Assembly: GCF_002575655.3 (NCBI RefSeq)
Contig: NC_053040.3
Location: forward strand, 223,462,628-223,526,627
Length of the DNA: 64,000 bases
From: Aegilops tauschii subsp. strangulata
Taxonomy: Eukaryota > Streptophyta > Magnoliopsida > Poales > Poaceae
Direction: 5' to 3'
Below, in pieces: positions 23,664-34,800 of this stretch (positions are counted from its first letter, which is position 1; each line of letters starts with the position of its first letter). The notes beneath the pieces were generated by a model. It was not told where the DNA came from and ran no database searches. It saw only the letters and a program-made list of their open reading frames with translations. The position numbers were made by a program, and so were the translations under genes.

Positions 23664-24320
23664 CACTGGTGTAGAGACCTGCTATACAAACGGTTTTTAA
23701 CCCCTTTCCGCGACGGCGTTTGGAACCGTCGCCAAGTGAGTGTGGGTGATAGGGGGGGGGGGGTCCTTCGCACACGACCCAGAAACCGTCGGGGATAGGC
23801 CCTCCTGGCAAACAGGCTGGGGCAGAATGAGCTCTTGTGTGATCTGGTGAGGCACCGAAACCCAATCGTTTCCGTCCGTATGTACATTCCACACCGTGAA
23901 TCCCAGATTTTTTTTTTCGTTCGTATGTATATCACGCACAGTTTTTTGTGTGGAAACGTTTGTGCAAATTGACCTAACGCAAATAGTTCTCTGTCGGAAG
24001 CCTTGTGTGATTGTTAGTTGATCGAACACGCCTACTTTCTAGAAACCGTGTGGGTTGTTTGAGTTCATCGCCCACGGGGCTGTCTGAGTAACCGTCTACA
24101 ATAGAAAACCCCAATAAGCAGGGTAATTAGCCTATTATTGATAATCCATGTAGTAATCAAATTGATATTTCTTATAAAACACACCAGATATTTCATATCC
24201 GTATAACGTCAACCAGGATTTCATAATCGAATTACATCAGATAGCTTCGGCACTCAGTTACGCCATTACACAACAGCACCAAGTTTCACATGCAACATCG
24301 AAAACCTTTGGAAAGTAGCA

Positions 24321-24972
24321 TCATACACGGTAAATAGACAGATGAATCTCATCTGGGAAACTGCAGAAGTGGAAGGCAATTATTGAGCCTTCAGTGCTGT
24401 TGAATGTCCTTGCAACTTTAGGCCAGTGGCTATGGATAATTGCCCACCCAACCTTCGTCCTCTTCAGGAAGACTTCAATATTGTACCGTTGGTGTTGAAT
24501 GAATACCTTCCTCGCCTCTTGATCATGCAGGTGGTTTGAGAGGTAATCATCGGTGAACTGCTTTGAAAAGTACTGAAAACAAAGATATGCATAAATCGCT
24601 GTTATAAATTTTGAAATAGCGCAAGGGGTAGAAACAAGGTAAAAGAATTAGTACCATCCTATAGTTGACTGATGTCTTCTTCATTCTGCAAACAAAGATC
24701 TTGCTGTTATTCGTCGTAAGTTTCTTCATCCTAACAATCTTTCTGAGTTTCTTGACTTGTCTGATATTCATGGACATCTCATTTCCTCATATGCAAAATG
24801 GGTTGAACAGTGGGTCTAAGCCTCTGACAGCAGGACCTACATGTGCAAGACCAAATTGTAAGAAACCTAAATATTAGAATGATTCCTGCAACTGCACAAT
24901 AATGTGCTATTAGCAAAAGGACCATGCATGAGCAAACCTCGATGGTAAACCGCAGTGTCTCCCATTGTTTCC
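24321..24972 (-). pseudogene. CACTA B accessory gene, exons 2-4, B3-like domain
   Basis: Exon 2 is 24938-24972 (35 bp), exon 3 is 24655-24836 and exon 4 is 24572 down to a stop at 24321-24323. All have AG/GT borders, and phases agree with the copy in element A. Exon 3 has one in-frame stop where A encodes Trp (CVWGNE against CI*GNE), near 24790. Exon 4 gives about 83 residues with KQFTDDYLSNHL, FLKRTKVGWAIIHSHWPKV and STEGSIIAFHFCSF, ending IHLSIYRV. The order (F/P-start helix, W, GW or HWPKV, EGD-like EGS, F-F strand) is that of plant B3 DNA-binding domains. The upstream exon cannot be aligned with A. Not a host gene copy I can name. Confidence 0.55.
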
Positions 24973-25868
24973 CTGCAACACACATAAGGAAGATCTTGAT
25001 CAGGTTAACTGAGAGTTGCCATACTATCAGTAGAATATGTATTGAGTACAGCCAAATTCGATTTATTTCACATGCATAACAATACAAAATTGTACCCATA
25101 GCAAATGAAAATCAAATTGCAGAACTGAACCAAACAGTTAAATGGACAGCAGACCAAATGAACCAAAACAGTTAACTGAGCACGACATTGGAGAATAGAA
25201 ACATGTACTAGAAGATAAGACAGTTAACAAAACAAAGAATTCTTGAGAACAGTACTACGAAATGCAGCAATTGTTGGACCAAACTGTTAACTTAACATTA
25301 CATTTCAGAGGACCAAACTGTTAACTGGACATTACATTTCAGAGGACCAAACTGTTAACTAAACATTAGATTGCATATTAACATTACAGAGGACAAATCA
25401 CTAGAAGCACTGGCGGTGGCCTCGAGAAAACAACACGAACTGTATTTTAAAGTAGACAACCGCGTGGCGGTGTCCGCGGTGGCCTCGAAGACGAGGTGCT
25501 CCTCCAAGATCTGGCGGTCGGCATGCATGTCAGCCATAGCGACCTCGTGCATGCGTGCGGCCGTGATTTGCTTCTCCGCTGCCAGATGCTACTAAGCTCC
25601 ACGTTATACTGCATGCAAAATGGCTGTGGGCGGCGCTTAATTGGAGAAGGGGGACAGTGATTTCGGCGGAAGGTGTCGCGCCGTCGGTCGGGGCATGTGG
25701 GACGGGGAAGGAGGAGGATGGTGTGGTGGGGTGTGGATTACCTGACCCTATCGACGAGGCCGCGCAGCAAGAAGAAGGGTCGGCGGCAAGGAGGCCGCGC
25801 AGCAAGAAGAAGGGTCATCGGCGAGGAGGCAGCGCTGCAAGAGGAAGGGTCGCCGGCGAGGAGGCGGC
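24973..25868 (-). other. 5' part of CACTA B, no clear gene
   Basis: AT-rich stretch (24973-25390) with GGACCAAACTGTTAACT-type words repeated near 25275, 25315 and 25347, then GC-rich sequence with three GAAGGGTC(G/A)-GGCG(A/G)GGAGG-like repeats at 25768-25862. Upstream exons of the accessory gene may lie here but I cannot align them with element A. Confidence 0.4.
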
Positions 25869-26339
25869 TGAGGGAGTCCTGGATTAAGGGGTCCTCGGGG
25901 GTCCGACCTGTTGGACATGGGCCGGATTGATGGGCTGTGAAGATACAAGACAGAAGACTCTTTCCCGTGTACGGATGGGACTCTCCTTGGGGTGGATGGC
26001 AAGCTTGGCGTTCGGATATGAAGATTCCTTTCTCTGTAACCGACTCTGTACAACCCTAGTCCCCTCCGGTGTCTATATAAACCAGAGGGTTTAGTTCGTA
26101 GAGGCAATCATAATCACACAGGCTAGACTTTTGGGGTTTTAGCCATTACGATCTCGTGGTAGACCAACTCTTGTAATACTCATATTCATCAAGATCAATC
26201 AGGCAGGAAGTAGGGTATTACCTCCATAGAGAGGGCCCGAACCTGGGTAAACATCGTGTCCCCTGTCTCCTGTTACCATCGACCTTAGACGCACAGTTCG
26301 GGACCCCCTACCCGAGATCCGCCGGTTTTGACACCGACA
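25869..26339 (+). repeat. 5' LTR of Fatima-like element (471 bp)
   Basis: It begins TGAGGGAGTCCTGGATTAAG and ends GTTTTGACACCGACA. A promoter TATATAA is at 26074-26080 within TGTCTATATAAACC, so transcription would start near 26105. The stretch from TTTAGCCATTACGATCTCG on is a well-known conserved part of this LTR group. TGGTGCTTTCATTGAGAG just after the end (26341-26358) is the likely primer site. The tRNA is not identified. Confidence 0.85.
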
Positions 26340-26365
26340 TTGGTGCTTTCATTGAGAGTTCCGCT

Positions 26366-27056
26366 GTGACGTCGAAGAAACGATTGATGGCTCGCCTTGT
26401 TATCAAGGAAAGTATCACCTCCGGACGAGCCCTGGCCTTAGGCCAAACCCTCCGGTTGGGCGGCTTTACCATGACCGCCCGTCCAGCCGTTAAGCCAACG
26501 ATGACTTCTCGGGTCATCAAAAATTGCCTCTGTGTTGACTCCGAATACTCCAAACAGATGGATCCGACGGAGTTGTCATCTTTAAACGAACTCCTGGATC
26601 ACATTGCTGCCTTGGGGGTCGCTACAGACTACGATCGAATAGGGCTTAAACCCGATCAGAGAGAAATCAAATCTCCGCCGATCACCTATCAGATAGCGGT
26701 AGTAGAGGAGCAAAACAACAACTCTCCCCCTATATTGAGGACGAACTATGTTCAGATTTCCAAGCTCCAAGAGCTGGATACCCGTCCGCGGAACGACATG
26801 CCCTGTCCTCTGAACCTGGAATCGGACGGTGGACCTGAAAAATCGGTTGATATCCCGGAGCCCGAACTATTAAGCTTGGAAGTTTCTCAAACTCCGGATC
26901 CCAAATTGGGCCAGGGTTCGGATTTAAGACCACCCACCCACCCAGATATACGCGATCTCATGTACCTACGACAGCAGTCTCAGGAAACAGTCCATCACTT
27001 TTGGGCCAGATTCCTCCTTGTCATAGACAAGATTAAAGATTGCCGCGACGAAGACG
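26366..27056 (+). pseudogene. gag of Fatima-like element, truncated by insertion
   Basis: The open frame from the Met-like start at 26366 gives about 230 residues before the LTR of element C begins at 27057. The end of the frame, LMYLRQQSQETVHHFWARF and then IDKIKDCRDEDVI, is the start of a retrotransposon gag domain. The rest (remaining gag, protease, pol) is missing from the window. The first half has no motif I recognise. No stop codon is present within the stretch, so it was intact when element C landed. Confidence 0.7.
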
Positions 27057-28583
27057 TGATAACCCGCAAGTATAGGGGATCAATTGTAGCCTTTTTCGAT
27101 AAGTAAGAGTGTCGAACCCAACGAGGAGCTAAAGGTAGAACAAATATCCCCTCAAGTTCTATCGACCACCGATACAACTCTACGCACGCTTAACGTTCGC
27201 ATTACCTAAAACAAGTATGAAACTAGAAGTACTTTGTAGGTGTTGTTGGCTAGGTTTGCAAGAATATAAAGACCACGCAAATAAAAACTAGGGGCTGTTT
27301 AGGTAAAGAAGCAATAAAGTTAGTATGGCGAGTGTGGAAAAGTGGTGGCAGGAGTTGCGAAATTGTCCCTAAGCAACTGACTACTTTACTAGACCGATAG
27401 CAAGTTTTATGTGGGAGAGGCCTCTGCTAGCATGTCATCCCTGACTTGGAATTCTATGCACTTATGATTGGAACTATTAGCAAGCATCCGCAACTACTAA
27501 CGTTCATTAAGGTAAAACCCAACCATAGCATTAAGATATATTGGCCCCCCTTCAATCCCGTATGCATCAATTTCTATGCTAGGTTGAAGCTTCTGTCACT
27601 CTTGCCCTCCAATACATAGTCCTATCAACATACAACTAACCCTATGGTGTGATCCACGCGCGCGCTCATATGATGGGCACCAAAGGACAACAACAGAACC
27701 ATAAGCAAATTAAACCAATCATAGATATTCACCGATTACTGATAGGACAACGAAAATCTACTCAGACATCATGGGATGGCAACACATCATTGGATAATAA
27801 TATGAAGCATAAAGCACCATGTTCAAGAAGAGGGTACAGCGGGTTGCGGGAGAGTGGACCGCTGTAGATAGATGGGGGAAGGTGATGAAGATGTTGGTGA
27901 AGATGACGGAGGTGTTGTGTAGATTGTGGTGATGATGATGGCCCCGGCAGTGTTCCGGCGCCACCGGAAGAGAGGGGGAGAGAGCCCTTCTTCTTCTTCT
28001 TCTTCTTCTCCTTCTTCTTCTTCCTTGACCTTATCCCTAGATGGGAGAAGGGTTTCCCCTCTGGTCCTTGGCTTCCATGGTATGGGAGGGGCGAGAGCCC
28101 CTCCGAGATTGGATCTGTCTCTCTCTGTTTCTGCGTTCCCTGATTTTGCCCTTTCACCGTTTCTTAAATTTCCAGAGATCCGTAACTCCGATTGGGATGA
28201 AATTTGGACACGATTTTTATCCGGATATTGGCTTTCTTGCGGCGAAAGAAGGGCACCAACAGCCTTATGGAGTGGCCACGAGGGCACCCCCTGGGTGCGC
28301 CCCTCACCCTCGTGGGCCCCTCGGGCATCGTCTCGCGTTGATTCCACTTCCCAAAATTCACATATATTCCAAAAAAATCTCCGTCAGTTTTTATCCCGTT
28401 TGGACTCCGTTTGATATGGATTTTCTGCGAAACAAAAAACATGCAACAAACATGAACTGGCAGTGGGCACTGGATCAATATCTTAGTCGCAAAAATAGTA
28501 TAAAAAGTTGCCAAAAGTATGTAAAAGTTGTAGAATATTGGCATGGAATAGTAAAAACTTATAGATATGACGGAGACGTATCA
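27057..28583 (-). repeat. 3' LTR of element C (1527 bp)
   Basis: On the minus strand it begins TGATACGTCTCCGTCATATC at 28583 and ends TTGCGGGTTATCA at 27057. The purine tract AGCTTGGGGATGG sits just upstream (28584-28597), showing this is the 3' LTR. A CTT microsatellite is at 27987-28024. Same ends as the LTR at 1170-2554, so a sister copy. The moderately long frames over 27820-28630 lie in LTR DNA and overlap on both strands, so they are not called as genes. Confidence 0.85.
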
Positions 28584-30415
28584 CCATCCCCAAGCTTAAT
28601 TCCTGCTCGTCCTCGTGTAGGTAAATGATAAAAAAGATAATTTTTGATGTGGAATGCTACCTAGCATAATCTTGATCATGTAATCTAATCATGGCATGAA
28701 TATTAAGACACAAGTGATTCAAAGCAATTGTCTATCATTTGACATTAAGACGATAATACTTCAAGCATACTAATAAAGTAATCATGTCTTTTTCAAAATA
28801 ACATGGCCAAAGAAAGCTCATCCCTACAAAATCATATAGTCTGGCTATGCTCCATCTTCACCCCACAAAATATTCAAATCATGCACAACCCCGATGACAA
28901 GCCAAGCAATTGTTTCATACTTTTGATGTTCTCAAACCCTTTCAACTTTCACGCAATAGATGGGCATGAGCCATGGATATAACACTATAGGTGGAATAGA
29001 ATATGATGATGGAGGTTGTGTGGAGAAGACAAAAAAGGGAGAAAAGTCTCATATCGACGTGGCTAATCAACGGGCTATGGAGATGCCCGTCAATTGATGT
29101 CAATGCGAGGATTAGGGATTGCCATGCAACGGATGCACTAGAGCTATTAGTGTATGAAAGCTCAAACTGAAAATAAGTGGGTGTGCATCCAACTTGCTTG
29201 CTCATGAAGACCTAGGGCATTTGAGGAAGCCCATCATTGGAATATACAAGCCAAGTTCTATAATGAAAATTCCCACTAGTATATGAAAGTGATAACTCAA
29301 GAGACTCTCTATATGAAGAACATGGTGCTACTCTGAAGCACAAGTGTGGTAAAAGGATAGTAAGATTGTCCCTTCTCTCTTTTCTCTCTTTTATTTTATT
29401 TTATTTTTTTCTCCTCTTTTTTTAGGATTCTTTGGCCTCTTTTTTTTTTGGGGGGGGGGGGCTTCTCTGGCCACTTTTATTTTGATAAACTCACATGGGA
29501 CAATGTTCTAATAATGATGATCATCACACTTTTATTTACTTACAACTCAATATTACAACTCGATACTAGAACAAAGATATGACTCTATATGAATGACTCC
29601 GGCGGTGTACCAGGATGTGCAATGATCTAGCGTAGCAATGACATCAAAAAACGGACAAGCCATGAAAACATCATGCTAGCTATCTTACGATCATGCAAAG
29701 CAATATGACAATAAATGCTCAAGTCATGTATATGATGATGATGGAAGTTGCATGGCAATATATCTTGGAATGGCTATGGAAATGCCATGATAGGTAGGTA
29801 TGGTGGCTGTTTTGAGGAAGATATAAGGAGGCTTATGTGTGATAGAGCGTATCGTATCACGGGGTTTGGATGCACCAGCGAAGTTTGCACCAACTCTTGA
29901 GGTGAGAAAGGGCAATGCACGGTACCGAAGAGGATAGCAATGATGGAAGGGTGAGAGTGCGTATAATCCATGGACTCAAAATTAGTTATAAAGAACTCAC
30001 ATACTTATTGCAAAAATCTATTAGTCATCGAAACAAAGAACTACGCGCATGCTCCTAGGGGGATAGATTGGTAGGAAAATACCATCGCTCGTCCCCGACT
30101 GCCACTCATAAGGAAGACAATCAATAAATACCTCATGCTCCAACTTCGTTACAAAACGGTTCACCATACGTGCATGCTACGAAAATCACAAACTTCAACA
30201 CAAGTATTTCTACAATCCACAACTACCCACTAGCATGACTCTAATATCACCATCTTATATCGCAAAACTATTCCAATGAATCAAACATATCATATTCAGT
30301 GATCTACAAGTTTTATGTAAGATTATGACTAACCATGTGAATGACCAATTCCTGTCATCTCTCTAAATAGATATAAGTGAAGCAAGAGAGTTTAATTCTT
30401 TCTACAAAAGATATG
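28584..30415 (-). other. non-coding interior of element C (next to 3' LTR)
   Basis: No gene. It carries conserved blocks shared with F and H: GTAGGTAAATGATAAAA near 28615, a GCAACGGATGCACTAGAGCT-like block near 29125, CTCCTAGGGGGATAGATTGG near 30050, and a T-run followed by a G-run at 29438-29462. The last five bases, ATATG, are the target duplication of array H. Confidence 0.75.
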
Positions 30416-31998
30416 TGCTACCTCTTGAGCACTGCGTTGGTTTTCCCTTGAAGAGGAAAGGGTGATGCAGTAAAGCAGCGTAAGTATTTCCCTCAGTTTT
30501 TGAGAACCAAGGTATCAATCCAGTAGGAGGCCACGCACGAGTCCCTCACACCTACACAAACAAATAAAATCCTCGCAACCAATGCAATAAAGGGGTTGTC
30601 AATCCCTTCACGGTCACTTACGAAAGTGAGATCTGATAGATATGATAAGATAATATTTTTTGTATTTTTATGATAAAGATGCAAAGTAAAGAAAGCAAAA
30701 TAAACGGCCCCAGAAATAGCTTGTTGTTGGGAGATTAATATGATGAAAAATAGACCCGGGGGCCATAGGTTTCACTAGTGGCTTCTCTCGAGAGCATAAG
30801 TATTACGGTGGGTAAACAAATTACTGTGGAGCAATTGAAAGAATTGAGCATAGTTATGAGAATATCTAGGTATGATCATGTATATAGGCATCACGTCCGC
30901 GACAAGTAGACCGACTCCTGCCTGCATCTACTACTATTACTCCACACATCGACCGCTATCCAGCATGCATCTAGAGTATATTAAGGTCAAAAGAACAGAG
31001 TAACGCTTTAAGTAAGATGACATGATGTAGAGGGATAAACTCATGCAATATGATATAAACCCCATCTTGTTATCCTCGATGGCAACAATAATACGTGCCT
31101 TGCCGCCCCTGCTGTCACTGGGAAAGTACACCGCAAGATTCAACCCAAAGCTAAGCACTTCTCCCATTGCAAGAAAGATCAATCTAGTAGGCCAAACCAA
31201 ACTGATAATTCGAAGAGACTCGCAAAGATAACCAATCATACATAAAAGAATTCAGAGAAGATTCAAATATTGTTCATAGATAAACTTGATCATAAACCCA
31301 CAATTCATCGGTCTCAACAAACACACTGCAAAAGAAGATTACATCAAATAGATCTCCACGAGAATCGTGGAGAACTTTATATTGAGATCCAAAGAGAGAG
31401 AAGAAGCCATCTAGCTAATAACTATGGACCCGAAGGTCTGAGGTAAACTACTCACACATCATCGGAGAGGCTATGGTGTTGATGTAGAAGCCCTCCATGA
31501 TCGATGCCCCCTCCGACGGAGCTCCGGAAAAGGCCCCAAGATGGGATCTCACGGGTACAGAAGGTTGCGGCGGTGGAATTAGGTTTATGGCTCCGTATCT
31601 CGTAGTTTGGGGGTACGTAGGTATATATAGGAGGAAGAAGTACGTCGGTGGAGCAACATGGGTCCCACGAGGGTGGAGGGCGTGCCCAGGGGGGCAGGCG
31701 CGCCCCGTACCTCGTGCCTTCCTGGTAGCTTTCTTGACATAAGGTCCAAGTCCTCTGGATCATGTTCGTTCCAAAAATCACGTTCCCGAAGATTTCATTC
31801 CGTTTGGACTCCGTTTGATATTCTTTTTCTGCGAAATTCTGAAATAGGCAAAAAACATCAATTCTGGGCTGGGCCTCCGGTTAATAGGTTAGTCCCAAAA
31901 ATAATATAAAAGTGTATAATAAAGCCCATTAATGTCCAAAACAGAATATAATATAGCATGAAACAATAAAAAATTATAGATACGTTGGAGACGTATCA
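30416..31998 (-). repeat. LTR 1 of array H (1583 bp, outer 3' LTR)
   Basis: Minus strand from TGATACGTCTCCAACG at 31998 to AAGAGGTAGCA at 30416. The promoter candidate CTATATATACC lies near 31620-31630 on the minus strand. The interior side has the purine tract AAGCTTGGGGATGCT. Confidence 0.9.
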
Positions 31999-34800
31999 AG
32001 CATCCCCAAGCTTAATTCATGCTCGTCCTCGAGTAGGTAAATGATAAAACAGAATTTTTGATGTGGAATGCTACTTGGCATAATTTCAATGTAATTCTCT
32101 TAATTGTGGTATGAATATTCAGATCCGAAAGATTCAAGACAAAAGTTTAATATTGACATAAAAATAATAATACTTCAAGCATACTAACTAAGCAATTATG
32201 TCTTCACAAAATAACATGGCCAAAGAAAGTTATCCCTACAAAATCATATAGTCTGGCTATGCTCTATCTTCACCACACAAAGTATTTAAATCATGCACAA
32301 CCCCGATGACAAGCCAAGCAATTGTTTCATACTTTTGATGTTCTCAAACTTTTTCAATCTTCACGCAATACATGAGCGTGAGCCATGGACATAGCACTAT
32401 ATGTGGAATAGAATGGTGGTTGTGGAGAAGACAAAAAGGAAAAGATAGGCTCACATCAACTAGGCGTATCAACGGGCTATGGAGATGCCCATTAATAGAT
32501 ATCAATGTGAGTGAGTAGGGATTGCCATGCAACGGATGCACTAGAGCTATAAGTATATGAAAGCTCAATAAAAGGAACTAAGTGGGTGTGCATCCAACTC
32601 GCTTGCTCATGAAGACCTAGGGCATTTTGAGGAAGCCCGTCATTGGAATATACAAGCCAAGTTCTATAATGAAAAATTTCCCACTAGCATATGAAAGTGA
32701 TATCATAGGAGACTCTCTATCATGAAGATCATGGTGCTACTTCGAAGCACAAGTGTGGTAAAAGGATAGTAACATTGTCCCTTCTCTCTTTTTCTCTCAT
32801 TTTTTATTTGGGCCTTTTCTCTTTTTTTATGGCCTCTCTCTTTTTTTAGTCCGGAGTCTCATCCCGACTTGTGGGGGAATCATAGTCTCCATCATCCTTT
32901 CCTCACTTGGGACAATGCTCTAAAAAATGATGATCATCACACTTTTATTTACTTACAACTCAACAATTACAACTCAATACTTAGAACAAAATATGACTCC
33001 ATGTGGATGCCTCCGACGGTATACCGGGATATGCAATGAATCAAGAGTGACATGTATGAAAGAATTATGAACGGTGGCTTTGCAACAAATACAATGTCAA
33101 CTACATGATCATGCAAAGCAATATGACAATGATGGAGCGTGTCATAATAAACAGAACGGTGGTATGTTGCATGGCAATATATCTCGGAATGGCTATGGAA
33201 ATGCCATGATAGGTAGGTATGGTGGCTGTTTTGAGGAAGGTATATGGTGGGTGTATGATACCGGCAAAAAGTGCGCGGTATTAGAGAGGCTAGCAATGGT
33301 GGAAGGAAGAAAGTGCGTATAATCCATGGACTCAACATTAGTCATAAAGAACTCATATACTTATTGCAAAAATTTACAAGTTATCGACGCAAAGTATTAC
33401 ACGCATGCTCCTAGGGGGATAGATTGGTAGGAAAAGACCATCGCTCGTCCCCGACCGCCACTCATAAGGAAGACAATCAATAAATAAATCATGCTCCGAC
33501 TTCATCACATAACGGTTCACCATACGTGCATGCTACGGGAATCACAAACTTTAACACAAGTATTTCTCAAATTCAAAACTACTCAACTAGCATGACTCTA
33601 ATATCACCATCTTCATATCTCAAAACAATTATCTAGTATCAAACTTCTCATAGTATTCAACACACTCATAAGATTTTTTTTTACTAATCTTGAATGCCTA
33701 TCATAATTAAAGCAAATTACCACGCTGTTTTGTAGGACTCTCAAAATAATCTAGCTAAGTGAAGCATGAGAGAACAATAGTTTCTATAAAACAAATCCAC
33801 CACCGTGCTCTAAAAGATATAAGTGAAGCACTAGAGTAAAAACTATATAACTCAAAAGTGAAGCACATAGAGTATTCTAACAAATTCCGAATCATGTGTG
33901 TCTCTCTCAAAAGGTGTGTACAGAAAGGATGATTGTGGCAAACTAACAAATAAAGACTCAAATAATACAAGACTCTCCAAGCAAAACACATATCATGTGG
34001 TGAATAAAAATATAGCTCCAAGTAAAGTTACCGATGGAAGTAGACGAAAGAGGGGATGCCTTCCGGGGCATCCCCAAGCTTTGGCTTTTAGGTGTCCTTA
34101 GATTATCTTGGGGTTCCATGGGCATCCCCAAGCTTAGGCTCTTGCCACTCCTTGTTCCATAATCCATCAAATCTTTTACCCAAAACTTGAAAACTTCACA
34201 ACACAAAACTTAACAGAAAATCTCGTGAGCTCCGTTAGCGAAAGAAAACAAAACACCACTTCAAGGTACTGTAATGAACTCATTATTTATTTATATTGGT
34301 GTTAAACCTACTGTATTCCAACTTCTCTATGGTTTATAAACTATTTTACTAGCCATAGATTCATCAAAATAAGTAAACAACACACGAAAAACAGAATCTG
34401 ACAAAAACAGAACAGTCTGTAGTAATCTGTAACTAACACAAACTTCTGGAACTCCAAACATTCAGCCAAAATAGGAGGACCTATACAATTTGTTTATTTA
34501 TCAGCAGAAATTGGAATCAATATTTTATCACGTTCTGGTGATTTTTAACAATTATTTTCGTGAACAGAAAGTTTCTGGAATTTTCAGCAAGATCAAATAA
34601 CTATCATCCAAGAAGATCCTATAGGTTAAACTTGGCACAAACACTAATTAAAACATAAAAACACATCTAACCAGAGGCTATATCAAATATTTATTCCTAA
34701 ACAGAAGCAAAAAGCAAAAAAACTAAAAATAAAATTGGGTTGCCTCCCAACAAGAGCTATCGTTTAACGCTCCTAGCCAGGCATAAGATTTCAATGATGC

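Larger units (their letters stand above)
23664..25868 (-). mobile_element. CACTA-type DNA transposon B (3' part; cut by a gypsy LTR)
   Basis: The left end begins CACTGGTGTAGAGACCTGCT followed by ATACAAACGGTTTTTAACCCC, the same end as element A but facing the other way. A G-run of about 14 lies near 23750. Its gene is on the minus strand and reads toward this end. The element is interrupted at 25869 by a gypsy LTR and its other end is not in the window. No transposase frame is seen. Confidence 0.7.
25869..27056 (+). mobile_element. Ty3/gypsy element, Fatima-like, 5' LTR plus partial gag
   Basis: The LTR at 25869-26339 and its downstream leader are followed by a gag frame. The element is inserted in CACTA B (left flank GCGGC at 25864-25868) and is itself cut at 27057 by element C. 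The rest of the element does not reappear in this window. Naming rests on the LTR resembling remembered wheat Fatima sequences. Confidence 0.75.

Noticed and set aside
25657..25930. Short plus-strand frames with Lys/Arg-rich repeats
   Set aside because: They span the border of CACTA B and the Fatima-like LTR and come from a short GAAGGGTC/GAGGAGGC repeat.
27762..28628. Frames of up to 195 codons in the LTR of element C
   Set aside because: They are inside an LTR, overlap on both strands, include a CTT microsatellite and show no domain.
34052..34075. microRNA precursor
   Set aside because: The stem is only 9 bp with a 6-base loop, too short for a plant miRNA precursor. Kept as a structural motif only.
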